Shown here in pieces: positions 38,723 to 50,951 of a DNA stretch of 64,000 nucleotides. The stretch's first letter is position 1; each line of letters begins with the position of its first letter. The position numbers were made by a program, and so were the translations under genes. The DNA is from Tanytarsus gracilentus. Taxonomy: Eukaryota > Arthropoda > Insecta > Diptera > Chironomidae. The stretch is from the NCBI GenBank assembly GCA_038502055.1, contig JAXRKN010000045.1, forward strand, positions 4,486,501-4,550,500. Direction: 5' to 3'. The notes beneath the pieces are model-generated. The model had not been told where the DNA came from, searched no databases, and saw nothing but the letters and a program-made list of their open reading frames with translations.

Positions 38723-39331
38723 ATTATTAATTGCACTTGGGTTAATTAGCAATGGTTACTTTATTAATTTCGTGGGAATTAAGCTGAGTGAAATTTTTAA
38801 ATAACTTAAACGATATTCAGCATGTTGCAAAAATTGATATTTAACATTTTAGTCGCAAAAAACTTTAAATTTAGATTTTTTAAATCCTTGAAATTAAAAA
38901 TTAATTCGTCAACAACTCTTTAGGATTTTTAGCCTTTCATTTTCCCACACAAGCTTTTGTCCACAAATAAAAGTTTCATTGAGTTTTTCTCCCTCAGGCA
39001 AATCCTTTTCTGAAATTTTAATGTTTGATTTATTTCAAAAGAGTTTCAAGCTTGATCAAAGTTTTTTTTCTCTCTCTCGTGTAAATAGAAACTTTTTCCG
39101 TTTCCATTAAAAGCTTCATGTAAGTGTGTTTGTTTGTCAGTGTAAGAATCTTTACGTCATTTACTCATTTGAGTCAACACTTGTTATCCTTTTCGAGCTT
39201 CAAGAGAAAGTTTTTTCCTTAACTTGATTACCTTAAAAATAAGGTCAGTTTGGAAAATGTAAAATGAAAACAAGATGGGTCTGCAAACGGCGTTGCCATT
39301 TCCAATAGCTCCGCTGTCTTAGATTAGTACC

Positions 39332-39925
39332 CCATAGTTCTGAAAAATGGACATTAGTGGCACTCCTGGCCGACCATGATGTACATTCCTCAAAAATCGT
39401 CAGTGTCAATCAATTCCTGATGCAATGACGAGTTCAACGATACCCATGAAGCCATAGTTCTGAAAAATGGACATTAGTGGCACTCCTGGCCGTCCATGAT
39501 GGACACTCCTCAAAAATCATCAATGTCAATCGATTCCTGATGCAATGACGAGTTCATCGATACCCATGAAGCCATAGATCTGAAAAATGGGCATTAGTGG
39601 CACTCCAGGCCGGCCATGATAGACACTCCTCAAAAATCGTCAATGCCAATCGATTCCTGATGCAATTACGAGTTCAACGATACCCATGAAGCCATAGATC
39701 TGAAAAATGGGCATTAGTGGCACTCCTGGCCGTCCATGATGGACACTCCTCAAAAATCATCAATGCCAATCGATTCCTGGTCAAATTACGAGTTCAACGA
39801 TACCCATGAAACCGTAGTTCTGAAAAATGGACATTAGTGGCCTTGCGTCATGATGGCACTCCTCAAAAATCTCATCATTCGTTCTGATGAATGACGAGTT
39901 CAACGTCCCATGAGCATATAAAAGA
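39332..39925 (+). repeat. Tandem array, 120-bp unit, five copies
   Basis: Units start at 39332, 39452, 39572, 39692 and 39812, an exact 120-base period. Each opens with a variant of CCATAGTTCTGAAAAATGG and contains TTAGTGGCACTCCTGGCC and ACGAGTTCAACGATACCCAT. The first four copies differ by only a few bases. The last is shortened and diverged. Confidence 0.95.
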
Positions 39926-40075
39926 AAATTGTATGAAAAAGGCATTTTGCACTAGGGCGGTCCTTGGAGGTCGTATAAAACTAATCTTCTTGACAACTAG
40001 AACCAAAACCATCTTTAGCTCAAACCCGAGTCAAATCCGACAGCCTTTTGAGATATGCCGCCCACTAAGATCGTG

Positions 40076-40110
40076 AGAAAGTAAGAAAGTAAGAAAGTAA
40101 GAAAGTAAGA
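40076..40110 (+). repeat. (AGAAAGTA)n microsatellite
   Basis: About four copies of the octamer, directly after the 120-bp array segment. Confidence 0.9.
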
Positions 40111-40294
40111 TGACTTAAATGGCTCTAACTCCTCGTAGGATCAACCGATTTCAAATCTGTTTTCGCCAGTTTGTAGGGTTTGACTAGGCCTATCATTTGA
40201 GTATAAGTTTTGATATTGCAAAATGTAATGTCTTGGCACTAGGGGCCGAAAACAGGTTTTGGAAAAATCCAAAATTAATATATAGCGGAGCTAT

Positions 40295-42018
40295 AAATTT
40301 TCATTGGAAAAAAAATTTGAATTCAATTTAAAAACCCTTTATATGAGGAAAAGAAATTTCGCAAAGTCATTTACTTTCACTTTTTTAATTTAATAAATCA
40401 AATAAAATGTCAAATTAAATTTTGTTACCACACAAAAATGTTTTATTCACTGGAAATTTATTATTTATGAGTTTTTGAGTTAAAGATGTTTAAACAAAAA
40501 TCCACGAGATGAATTTTTAAGGACTTCAATTTTTTAAAGTTCAACTTTTGATCGTGCTTTAAATTTTTTTATAAAAAATTTTATTTTAACTGAATTCAAA
40601 GTTCTACAAAAAAATCTCACCCCAAAAATTTTAACCTAAAAAGTTTTAATTAAAGCCTTTAATCATTTCACCTCAGCAAAAGCTTCAAGTGCTGTCGCTC
40701 ACTTTTAACAGATTTCACAACAATGTGCCATAAATTTAATTTAATAAATTCTAAAGTCAACATAGGCTTTGTAAAATTTTAATTTGTAAGAGAATGAGAA
40801 GAAAAACAAAAGAATTTTCCTGAAGGTGTTATAAATTTTCTTCATCACTTACTTTTCCACTCGAAACGAACATTTATGAGCATTTACCATGAAAAAATAA
40901 TAAGCTGTGATTGTAAGTCACATGGTGTTAACACGATAATATTGTTGCTCACATATATGAATTGAATCAACGAAGAATAGAAATTTGTTGGAAAGATGCG
41001 TGCATATCCACTCCATCCTCTATCTCATCATAAACAGACCTTTTTTTCTCACACATAATTTTTCGTTGTCGTCGCAATATGCTTCACTTTTTATGTTGAC
41101 ATTCCCCTCCACAGCAGCATTAAGGGATTTACGATGAAATCATCTCCTTCTTTTTCTTTTTAAAGTTTTACAACTGTGGATGTCACTTTTTCTTATGTCC
41201 ATCATTGTCAGTTTTTATTATACACTAACTGGGTAATTTCATGAAATAAAGTTAGTGAGTGGTGAAATGCACAATCACGAGAGACGATATCGATAAAAGA
41301 TTATTCTCAATGATTATTCAATGATTCCGAAACGACACGCAGCTTGACTTTGGTTCTCATTTTATGTCCGTGCACTAAACTGTGAAGAGAGAAAAAGAAA
41401 TTCTCGGCAAAAAATGAAGTGTGCGTGAAATTGGAAATGAAGTATGGAGATTGAAGATGGCATGACGAGAAATGAGGGTAAAGAAGGAAAATTTAAGAAT
41501 TGATTTATTTAAAATAAATATTTTGCAATTTTTAAACTTGATTTCTAAGCTCAAACAAAAAATATTTTTGTAAGAAATTTGTTGCTGTTTCAGTGCTTTG
41601 AAAATTTCTTTCAAAAGATTTCCATTTGGTTGACTTTTTTCACATATAATTTAAACTTTTTCAAAGCTCAAAAAAACATTCCAAAGCCTATCAAAAGTTC
41701 AAATTATATTTACGCCCAAGAGCGTTTCCTCCTCCACAGACGAATGTCATTATCGAGTCATTGCCACTTCCGATATGCTCAGGGAGAAGTTGTCACTTCG
41801 TTTAAGGACGATAATTCTTAAGTGTTGAATTGAAAAAAATAGCTTACTTCGATGAAATTTAAATAATTATTTTTTTGCCGTTATTTTTCAAGTGAGTTCT
41901 AAGAACGCTGAAATTTTAACATGAAAGCTCAAGCGATAAACATTCATTCAACATTTTTGAAATGAAACAAACCGACGTGGGTCAAAAAAAATTTCAAAAC
42001 CCACCAATGGGTGTTGCC
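40295..42018. other. Non-coding stretch between repeat elements
   Basis: The stretch is A+T-rich. A G+C-richer pocket at about 41711-41820 follows a strong acceptor-like tract (cctcctccacag) and is open in all three + frames for 20 or more codons, but no good donor or known protein was seen. Otherwise I see nothing. Confidence 0.4.
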
Positions 42019-42055
42019 GCGTAACCCATCGTATCAGATCAGTAATTAAAAATCA

Positions 42056-42123
42056 CAGGGGTTTAAGTCGACCGACCGTTATTAGCCGACCATCGGTTAT
42101 CGGTCGAACAACTTAAACCCCTG
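42056..42123. mobile_element. 68-bp palindromic hAT-like mini-element with perfect 8-bp TSD
   Basis: CAGGGGTTTAAGT opens the element and its exact reverse complement ACTTAAACCCCTG closes it. The interior (cgaccgaccg ... cggttatcggtcg) is also an imperfect palindrome, so nearly the whole element folds on itself. AAAAATCA occurs at 42048-42055 and again at 42124-42131, an exact 8-bp direct repeat. CAGGG-type ends plus an 8-bp duplication point to mobilisation by a hAT transposase (inference from known family hallmarks). At 68 bp it is close to the smallest plausible unit. Confidence 0.8.
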
Positions 42124-42550
42124 AAAAATCAAGTTCATAAAAAATCAGTTTAAGTCAATCTGGACATTTTGGTTAATCCAAACAGTTATAACTTTAAAAA
42201 TATATTTAGTGGACAAGATTTTTAAAAATTTGACCTTACGATTTATTTTTGACTCTAGGCTTTATGAACTTAAGTCCTAAGTACCTCGAACTCATTCCAT
42301 CCTACTCGGCATCAAAGGACGAGTTCAACGAGACACATGAACCCATAATTCTGAAAAATGGACATTATGGCTGTCCGTGGCACTATTGGCCGTCCGTGAT
42401 GGACATTTTAAAAAAAAATCATCTATATCAATCGATTTGTGGTCCAATTACAAGTTCAACGATTGGGTATGAAGCCATATAAGCGAAAATTTGTATGAAA
42501 AGTGACATTATGGCCGTCCATGGCACGACCTTTGGTCATGACTCGATGGT

Positions 42551-42577
42551 GCGGACGGACAGACGGACGGACGGATG
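42551..42577 (+). repeat. (GGAC)n microsatellite
   Basis: Tandem GGAC/GACG words with one interruption inside the repeat-derived segment. Confidence 0.8.
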
Positions 42578-42911
42578 GAAAGATCAGCATACAAGCGTTA
42601 CCACACTTTGTGTGGGTTACGCTAAAAACAGTGATTTTACACCAACGTGCGTGGAAAAATACGAAGACAATAAAAGGAACGAGATCGTTCCTTGCTTTCG
42701 AAAAATTGAAAATAATAAATTTTTTGAGTTATGCGTCACATCTTTTGGCGATGGCCATCAAATTCTTAAAATTATTAAACGAAAAATTATTTTTTGACTT
42801 TCTTCTGTTTATTTTTAACGGTGTTTTTTTATTTGAATTTACCGTCAGTCTTAGGAATTTTTCAGTCCTATTAAAATGGTACAAAATCTTGCGATCATAA
42901 GCATTGATGAG

Positions 42912-43555
42912 TAGAGTTTCTCAAATGCCCGGGTAATGAGCTTTTGTCCTACCCGGGTAAAAAAATTTACTTGTAGCGGGCATCCGGGTAAGAATTTTTT
43001 AAAAAAAATTTTTATAAATTTTTAATCTTTCATAGAGTTTTTAGTAAGAAATAAATTTTAATAATTAAGAATATAATTTAATAAATAATTTAGGAACATT
43101 AACAGTAAGTCTGACATTCGATTCTAGCCTTTTTACAATATTCCAGCCTCTAAAAATCCCTCTATGAAGAAACTGATGTTGCCTGAATCGTTAGTAAGTT
43201 TAAACAATCGTAAATTTCTTTTTTGAGTCTTCTCATGTCATCTCATGCTATTTTTTTTTGCACTTCACTTATTTTCAAAATACTTTTTTGAATTAAAAAA
43301 TTTCACAAACGAATCTAAATTTATAAAGTAAACTACCTTCTTAAGTCATGTAGTTTTGATAAGTGATAAAATTCATTGTAAACAAAACATTTTAGGTATT
43401 GGTTTAAAAAATTATAAAAATTATGGAGGAAGATTTTTTAAAAAAATTAAGAAAATTTTCTTCGAATTTTTTAATTTTTACCGGGTAGGTAATTTTCGTA
43501 TACCCGGGTAGTAAAATTGATACGGTTAGTACCGGGTTACCCGTGAGAAACTCTA
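42912..43555 (-). mobile_element. 644-bp non-autonomous hAT-type element (MITE), copy 2, inverted
   Basis: Begins TAGAGTTTCTCA and ends TGAGAAACTCTA, with ACCCGGGTA motifs near both ends, as in copy 1 (13220-13759). Internal sequence matches the reverse complement of copy 1, so it lies in the opposite orientation. Left flank TTGATGAG and right flank TTGATAGT are compatible with an 8-bp duplication that has since lost one base on the right. It is about 100 bp longer than copy 1, mostly in A+T-rich sequence. There is no coding capacity. Confidence 0.8.
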
Positions 43556-45683
43556 TTGATAGTCTATTTTTTTAGATGGATTTTTATTAAATTCGTGTTT
43601 CTCATATTTTATGTCATCAGCAAACAACGCCATTGATACCACACACTTTAAAAATTCAACAAATTTTCCTAAGACTGACGCTCTAAAAACCGCTATAACT
43701 TTTGAACGGAAGCTCTGATAATTGAGGTTGATACCTCAAAATGAAGCTTGTGTGATTATTAAAATTGTCAGTTTAAAAGTTTTAAAACTGAGAGGCAATT
43801 TTATTTAAAAAATTTCATTTGTACATGAAATCTAAAAAAATTGCTTAAAAATTATCGCCCTTAACTTTTTTCATGTTTTATGAACTCAAAGTCTCTCATA
43901 GAGACTGACTCATAAAGCTGATAATTTACTTATGAAACTTTTTGATATCACAAACCAACTTTTTCTTCTTTTTCTCTCGAGATAAAAAAGTTGAAATTTT
44001 TTCTTTATGACCAATCGAAGGAGTGAAGAAAATGCACAGAGCGATTATTAATAATGTTAAGTTGAACACTTGCTTGTGCTATGTTGAAATACCGAAGGGA
44101 AAATATCTCGTAAAGTTATCATGAAGGAAAATATTCAAGGGAAAGAAACTTTTGAGTTTTTATTTAATTTTCGAATAAAGAATATTTTTTGAATGAATTG
44201 CGACACCTTGAAAGACTCGCCATCTGTTGAAGTCCTCGCACGCAAACTTTATGATTATCCCAAAATCTCCACGTAAACGTTCTATGCTTGTTATGGTATG
44301 TTGTGCTATTCACATTGAGAACAACCAACGACTTTTCTCATCCATTCTAATGAAAATTTATGAGGTGAAGTTACTTCGCTCTTCATCTCCTTGCTCCATT
44401 ATGCAATGACATTTGCAATTACAATCGAAACAGAAAGCATTACCCTGGAGATTAGTGAAGGTTATCTCAGATGTTTACAAGAGAATGAAAAAAGAATGGA
44501 TTAAGTTTGATGGAGTTGGAATAAATGAAAAAAAAATTAAATTGCAGAGCTGAGATTTATTTCTCAACCGAGAGAATAAATGTCACTGAGATAATGACAC
44601 TCTACATTGACTCCGTAAAAAATCTTCTTCTATTATTTCACTAATAAAATTCCAAAGCACTCATACAAGTAAGCTCATTCGACATGGCAATCTGGCGTGT
44701 CAATTAATTTTCTGTTAACCTCAAATATTGTAACAAGAGATTGGCTAAATATTGACTCGATTGCTAAGGCGTTAAAGAGAAAGTTTTATTCCACGAAAAT
44801 TAATTTTCATAGTGAAAATTTCGCAATTCCACCTACGCATAATCTCGACGTGAATTTTATGGAATTGATTTTGCCTTGAAGCTAATGAAAATTATTTGAC
44901 TGGAGGTGGATAAAAATTTCATCGTGCCAGAAAAATTTAGACATGAAAAAATTAGACGACAATAAATTTTTAGAATTTTTGTAAATTTTTCAACTAAAAA
45001 TTCCACTTTTCCAAAAATATTCTCATTATTGCCGGTGTTCTCAAAATTTATAATTGTATTTTTTGCGAGGTGAAATTTTTTAACACAGAAATAATTTTTC
45101 CGAGAAGTTTTAATTGAATTTTCTGTTCGTTTTTGAAACGCTGCTTTTATATCCTAAATTTACCTTGAATTAATTCATCGTATAATCTTCAAATTGGTTT
45201 TTTCAATTTAAAGTGGATCAATGTAAATTTATCAACATTTTTTTGTATCAAATTAATTCTGATTATGAAGGAAGTTGTCTGCCATCCTCAATTACTCAAC
45301 CGTATCCTTCCAACTAGTTTCCTTTTAATCTTCATAGCTCACTATCACAACGTAATTCAATAATTTTCACATCATTGCTCTCGTAAATGCGAGATTGAAT
45401 AATAAATAATAAATGTCGGGTGCAATAAACATAAGAAAATGATTTTGATGAACAACAAAAAGCTTCTGTTGTGTTTAGATAATTTATGATTTTCCCAATA
45501 CTTTCACTTCTGCAACAATACACGAGAGAGATATTCAATATTATTTTATCTCATCAGAGATGTCTATTTTTAGGCCTCTTGTAGAACGTTCGCTCAAGTT
45601 TGGCAAATATGGTGAAAAGAAAAACAAAAAATCTAAAATGAATTTGTGAGTGAGTAAATACTCACTGGAGAGAGTTTGACGGT

Positions 45684-45993
45684 CAAGGGATGAAAACTTT
45701 TTTAGAATTTTTATGTTTTATGAATTAATAAAAATTTATTTTTTAACAGAGAAAAATATTTTATAAAAAATTAAATGTCCATTTTTGATTGTTTAATCTT
45801 CTTAAAAGCTTAAATTGATATAAAACCTCGCTTTTTGCTTCTTGATGCATAAAGGCTTCAACAAAAATGAGAAGTTACTGAACTTATCACTGAACTAATC
45901 ACTGAACTTAAAAAGAGATGAAAAAAATTTAAGCTTAAAATTTTTCAGTAAAGTTTTTTTTATAAATTCTTAAAAATGAGTTTTCATCCCCTG
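45684..45993. mobile_element. 310-bp CARGGG-ended inverted-repeat element
   Basis: Left end CAAGGGATGAAAACT; right end, on the other strand, CAGGGGATGAAAACT: 14 of 15 bases agree. The ends resemble those of 8522-8640 and 37795-37914 (consensus CARGGGnTGGAAACT), indicating a larger relative of the same family. The A+T-rich interior has no coding frame. I could not establish a flanking 8-bp duplication. Confidence 0.55.
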
Positions 45994-46918
45994 ACACTTT
46001 TACAACTCCAAAATATTTTTCCACAAAAAGATTTTCTTTTTAAATTTTCTTCATGTTCAATTTTCACTTTTTTTAAGAACGTTCAACATCGAAGATTACG
46101 AAAATTGTTACGAGAATATAGAATGGAAGCTTAATGATAATTTAAGACTATGATAGGGATGTTTACATGGGTAATCTGCTTGTTGATTGATATGAAGTTG
46201 CCAATGATGCTTGTGTCTTATGAGACTAACATTTACTGCTAATTGAAAATGTTCTTTCTCTGTATTGTAATTAACGACTCAATAATTTATTATGATGAAC
46301 GCCATCAATTCATCTAGATTGGTGCTAATCTATGAGCTGATGCTGTTTATCATAAAATTGAGTTATTGCCAGGATGAAAATAAGATTGATTACATTCATT
46401 TTTTATTTATTGATGGTCAGAAAGTGAAAATTTTTAAATATCAAAATAATGTTTGGTGAATTTATTTAACTACTAATAGCTACTTGAATTTTAGAGACAA
46501 AAAAATATTTAGATTCAACCTTTAGCAGTACTGAAATACCTACCTATATTCACCCTTTAACAAACATCCCGTGGTTGTTTATACTCAAATTTCAATCAAC
46601 ATTTTTTCTCTGAAAAAATTATTGGATCAATTTATTTTTTGATCACCACACATGTTTTGGCAAATAAAATCAGAATATCATTGAGCCTTGAGGTGAAGTG
46701 GAATTGGATATTGAAAGCTCTTTAAGATGCCAAAACACTAATTTTCCTCGGTTCGCTCAGCTTTTTGTTGTAATAAAATTTTCTCGACCTTTTCACAACC
46801 GTTACTCTAACAAAAAAAATAAAAAGATCATAAGAGATGATGAAATGATGCTTCCTGTGAATTTTATTTGCAAGTTTTTTTCAAGTGAAATGGACAAAAA
46901 TATAATTATATAAAAATT

Positions 46919-46935
46919 GAGTTTCCAACCCCTTG
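46919..46935 (-). repeat. Solo end of the CARGGG family
   Basis: On the - strand this reads CAAGGGGTTGGAAACTC, matching the terminal consensus of the elements at 8522, 37795 and 45684. No partner end was found within about 1 kb, so it looks like a truncated copy. Confidence 0.4.
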
Positions 46936-49900
46936 AATTTTTTATACGCAAATATTTAAACTTGCATCACATTTTTAGCCCATAAAAGGACGCAATCTAT
47001 GTAAATTTTGCAAACAAAACAGTTACACAAAGAAATTCAAAACGACCTCGCTAAGTAATGAAAATGAAATGAACGAGAGGATCCGATAACATTCCTCGAC
47101 GGTTTAATTTACGCCGAGTTATCTTTTACTGAGAAAAATTACTTTCGTGCGTCAGGAAAAGATACCATTATGAATAAATACGACATGATTTGTGTTTTGA
47201 AGGTGGATAAAATGGCACGTGCCCTTTTTAGTGAGAAACTTGATCCAATTTTTTAGATTGACTGACAGTGTGACATTTGTTGTCAATCAAGTACTTTATG
47301 GCATCGAAAAAAATGTAAATGAAATTTAAAAAATTTTCTTTCATTATAATTTTAATTTTTCTCATAAAATTTAATAATTCCATTTGAATGAGGAAAACAT
47401 ATATCTGAATATTTAATGTAATTTGAGATGTTTTTTTCTTAATTAAAGATAAAAACAGAATTAGCTTTTTTTAATTGCGAAATATTTTTAAGGATTTTCT
47501 CAGAACTCACTGAAGAAGCTTTTTAAAGAGCGCTCATAACTTTTTCATTTTCACGCCTATAAAATTAACTTTGTCAATAATGCTTGAAGCTGTTTGCTAG
47601 CTCATAAGTATTTACCTCACGTTAAAGTGTTGAAATAGCAAGGAATTTTAGGGTTCTTGAAATTCAATGTGTTTTTTCCCAAATCCGCCTTTCTTTATTT
47701 AACTTTAAGTGAACCCAAAATATAAATTGGAATTATTTGGTCAACATCTAATTCAATAGATTCCAACACATAAAAATACTCCTTTTGATTGTAACTAGCT
47801 CCATCAGATTAGAGTTGTCGTAAAAGTAAAAGAGACGTAAAGGAAATGTGAAAAAGTTTTTCTCGGCAGATTTTTTCCTTGATGATGTCAAAAAACATAA
47901 TTTTGTATACGAACGAAACGTTTGAAGGAAAAAATATTTAATGTGCTAAATTATATGAATTGACTTGTGATAATAGGTTTGTAATTTATGTAATGACTTT
48001 TATACTTTTACTTCAAAATCGAGCCTTGCTGATGAAAACTTTCACTGCTTTTGAATTTTATAAAAATATTCTTGCAAATTTGAATTTTTTCGCAAGAATC
48101 CAAAAACAAATTTATTTTTTATCAAGAAAAAAGTTTTAGGTCATAAAAACAACGAGATACACTTAAAGATCTCAATTTCCTCTTGAATATTTTATGCTTT
48201 CAATCCTCAACATAGGGTCGATTTAACTTTTTCTTAAGCTCTTTTCAATAGCAAAATTAAAATGTGTCCCAATGTAATTAAATAGCCGTCCATAAAATAA
48301 CATTACGAAAGATAAAAATATTTTTACTACGAAATAATGCTAGAGCGATTCAATTTCAGTTAATATTTTTTCCCTCGAGAAAATTCAATTTGAAAATTTT
48401 TAATGTTTTATAACATAAAATTTTTGCATGTTTTGTTTTTCTTTCTGGCTTGATGATGATCAGAATACGAAATCGAAAAAAAACCCGCTGCTCTCAAGTC
48501 TTGACGTACATCGAAAAAAAGGGAAGCGTGTAGAAATTTGAAACAATCGAGACAATAAGTTGAATAAATAATTTGTACCGTGTGTGTTTGTACACATGTC
48601 TCATGTCACATGGCCCTTTTGATCGAAGTGACGCAATATAAAAATAATTTCCTCACATTTTATTATTATCTGATACTAGAAAACACGACCGACGCCGAAA
48701 TCTGCTTTAGCTCTCGGTCAACATTGACCTTTCAGCAAGACTTTGGAAAAATATTTTCCTTTAATGCCGTTAAATTGTTTATGAGGGCATTGTTGAGCAT
48801 TTTCCATTAGAGTTATCCAAAATGTTCGACCCTTTCTCGCTGTGGATATTTTAGAGGGAGAGAAAAAATAAACATTTTGACTTCAAGGACATTGGTCACA
48901 ATGGAAATTGGTAATAAAATCAAATGGGCGCATCATCATAAAATTTGTCGCGGAATTTTGAAGAGAGTTAAGAGCTTCAGTCAATAGGTTACGAAATTTC
49001 ACAAAACAGGGTATTGACATCACGTAATTTTACAACCATTCCAACCACCTAAATCATTGTTATTTTCATCCCACTCAAGTGAAAGCCTTTTTTCCTATCA
49101 AATAATTGAATGTGAACAATAATAAAATTTATGTGAGCACAGCATACGTTCGCAACCAAATCGTTGGCATTATATTGAGTCCATATTAATTTCCGCACGC
49201 ATTCATTTTTATCGCAAATATTTTATGCATGGTATGGGGGAATAAAGAGTAATTTGGAGCAATCAACTGCTTGCTCGCAATGAAACACTAAAATTGAAAG
49301 CTCTTTTGTTATCGACATGTGGAAGCGTTGTTGGAGCAATAAAAGTTTATAAATATATTTTTGAAACGCAGTGCAAATAAGTCGAAATGTTAGAATCGCT
49401 CAATAATAATCGAGATTGATCGCCCTCAATTTCACACAAAAAAGATCTTTATGGCATCTAAATGTGTATATCTCGAACACGCATGGGAAGTAAATGATAA
49501 ATAGCTCACAGGTGTGCTTTTCAATCGAATGAAGATGGATAGAAAGCTTGGTTGTAAAAAATATCAGGAGTTTTCATGTTATCTCCCTCGAGTCGCTGAT
49601 TCTTTGTGATTTTTGTTTGCTTTTAGGGAAATATTTATAAAAGTATTTTTGGGTATCAATGATGTTCCAAAGTGTCTCGTGAATTTAAAAATTAAATGAA
49701 TTCAGGACAAAAATATATTTTAGAATTTTTTTAAAGCTTTCAATTTGACAACAAAATTTAAAAAAGCTTTGAATTTTTTAATCCACTTAGATTTTATTAT
49801 TGAAGTTTTGACATCAGATTTAAATTTTCTCAGATTTTTTTCCACAAATTTTAATCACGTAGGATGAGAAAGCTCTAAGAAATCACAAAATCTCGTTCAA

Positions 49901-50835
49901 CAACTTCAGAACTTCTCAAATCCTTCCTCGAAGTCTCTAATATAATTTTTAACCTCGAAAATTCTTCTTAATACTCGAGGATATTTTGAAGCAACAAAAT
50001 TCACATTTCAAATGACTTGGCTTACAAGTTAATAAAAAGGGTTTTTAAAGAAAAATATGCTTGTTAATATTTTTCCAAATGCCAATGCGTTCAACCTACA
50101 GGCACGTCATTATTATACAAAAAAAATCATGTTCGATCAAATTTCTTACTTGAGGCAAAAAAGCGAACAACAAAGGAATTTCGGAATTTCCATAACGACA
50201 AATGTCAACCATAAATAAAATCATTCCGGACACAAAAGTTTTTCTTTTATATTTGAGATAAAAATTCTAACTTTTCCGTAATTCAATGACTTTGTGGCAC
50301 GTAGTTTATCTTACTTTATGGGTGAGCTTTCTACCCGACAATTTTTCATGTACAGAACCATAAACGACATCCTTCCCTAGTTGTCAAATCCTTTTCATCA
50401 TCTTTCAACACGTTCACTCAGCCCAAAAAAATGTCTCACAAAATTTGATATTCAGATGTGGTTGTAAAAAGTTTTTTCTTCTCTCTATAAAAGTATCCAT
50501 GAATGTCGAGTACTTTTCATCTTTAGCAAGATTGGGGCATTTAAAATTTGACTTTTAATAAAAAGATTTTATTTCAAGTTGAAATTTTTAAAGCATTTTT
50601 TTATTTACTCTCTTTTCTGGCAGGGAAAAATCTTTTGCATTTCAAACTAAAAAAATATCTCTTTGGTTTTACGTGCTTTGAATGATTGAATATTGAAAAA
50701 TCACAGACTTTACTACGAGACACTCAACATTGATTGATATTCACACAGCGAGCTTTTAGGACATTTTCGCTGTAGGAAATTTGTGAAACTCGACATGGGA
50801 AATGTCAAAGTCTTTTAAATCTCATTACATTTTGC

Positions 50836-50951
50836 TTAGCATAAAAAATTAATAGATCTTTCATCTGTGTTTGGCATTTGTCTCGTGAGTACTTTGAATT
50901 TGTTGTCGGCCGCCTCTTCATTTATCTTTTCAAATTGGATTTCGACATCCT
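50836..50951 (-). CDS. Candidate terminal exon of an unidentified - strand gene
   Basis: On the - strand a strong acceptor (ttcttcttccgctctcag) is followed by a frame of 37 codons and TAA. The frame begins DVEIQFEKINEEAADNKFK: acidic/basic, helical and low in A+T codon bias, unlike nearby translated intron. The local G+C content is raised. The first two bases (AG) complete a codon from an upstream exon. I do not recognise the protein, found no upstream partner, and saw no AATAAA close downstream, so it may be internal or spurious. Confidence 0.35.

Larger units (their letters stand above)
34618..39304. other. SDR upstream region and non-coding stretch
   Basis: The SDR promoter presumably lies just right of 34617; no core element is clear. 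At 35480 a CAG|GTGAGT sequence preceded by a short pyrimidine tract may be the end of a 5' UTR exon on the + strand or a recursive splice point. A CARGGG element sits at 37795-37914 and an AATGATGATGATG microsatellite at about 38701-38722. A short purine/coding-like pocket on the - strand near 37600-37665 has no donor. No gene is recognised. Confidence 0.45.
39305..40294. mobile_element. About 990-bp element with 11-bp inverted ends and an internal 120-bp tandem array
   Basis: ATAGCTCCGCT at 39305-39315 is the reverse complement of 40284-40294. Between them are a five-copy 120-bp tandem array (39332 to about 39925), an octamer microsatellite (40076-40110) and a unique segment. The whole is more G+C-rich than its surroundings. 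Diverged array-like sequence recurs at about 42290-42540, so the sequence is dispersed. There is no transposase frame. The exact borders are inferred from the inverted repeat; no clear flanking duplication was established. It is probably a non-autonomous DNA element with an embedded satellite. Confidence 0.55.
42019..42622. mobile_element. Repeat-derived element with 10-bp inverted ends, host of a nested mini-hAT
   Basis: GCGTAACCCA at 42019-42028 is the reverse complement of 42613-42622. The interior at about 42290-42540 is related to the 120-bp units at 39332-39925 (shared words include CTGAAAAATGGACATTA, ACGAGTTCAACGA and GGCCGTCCATGG). A GGAC-type microsatellite lies at about 42551-42577. 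The 68-bp palindrome at 42056-42123 is inserted near the left end. Borders are inferred from the inverted repeat only. Confidence 0.45.
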
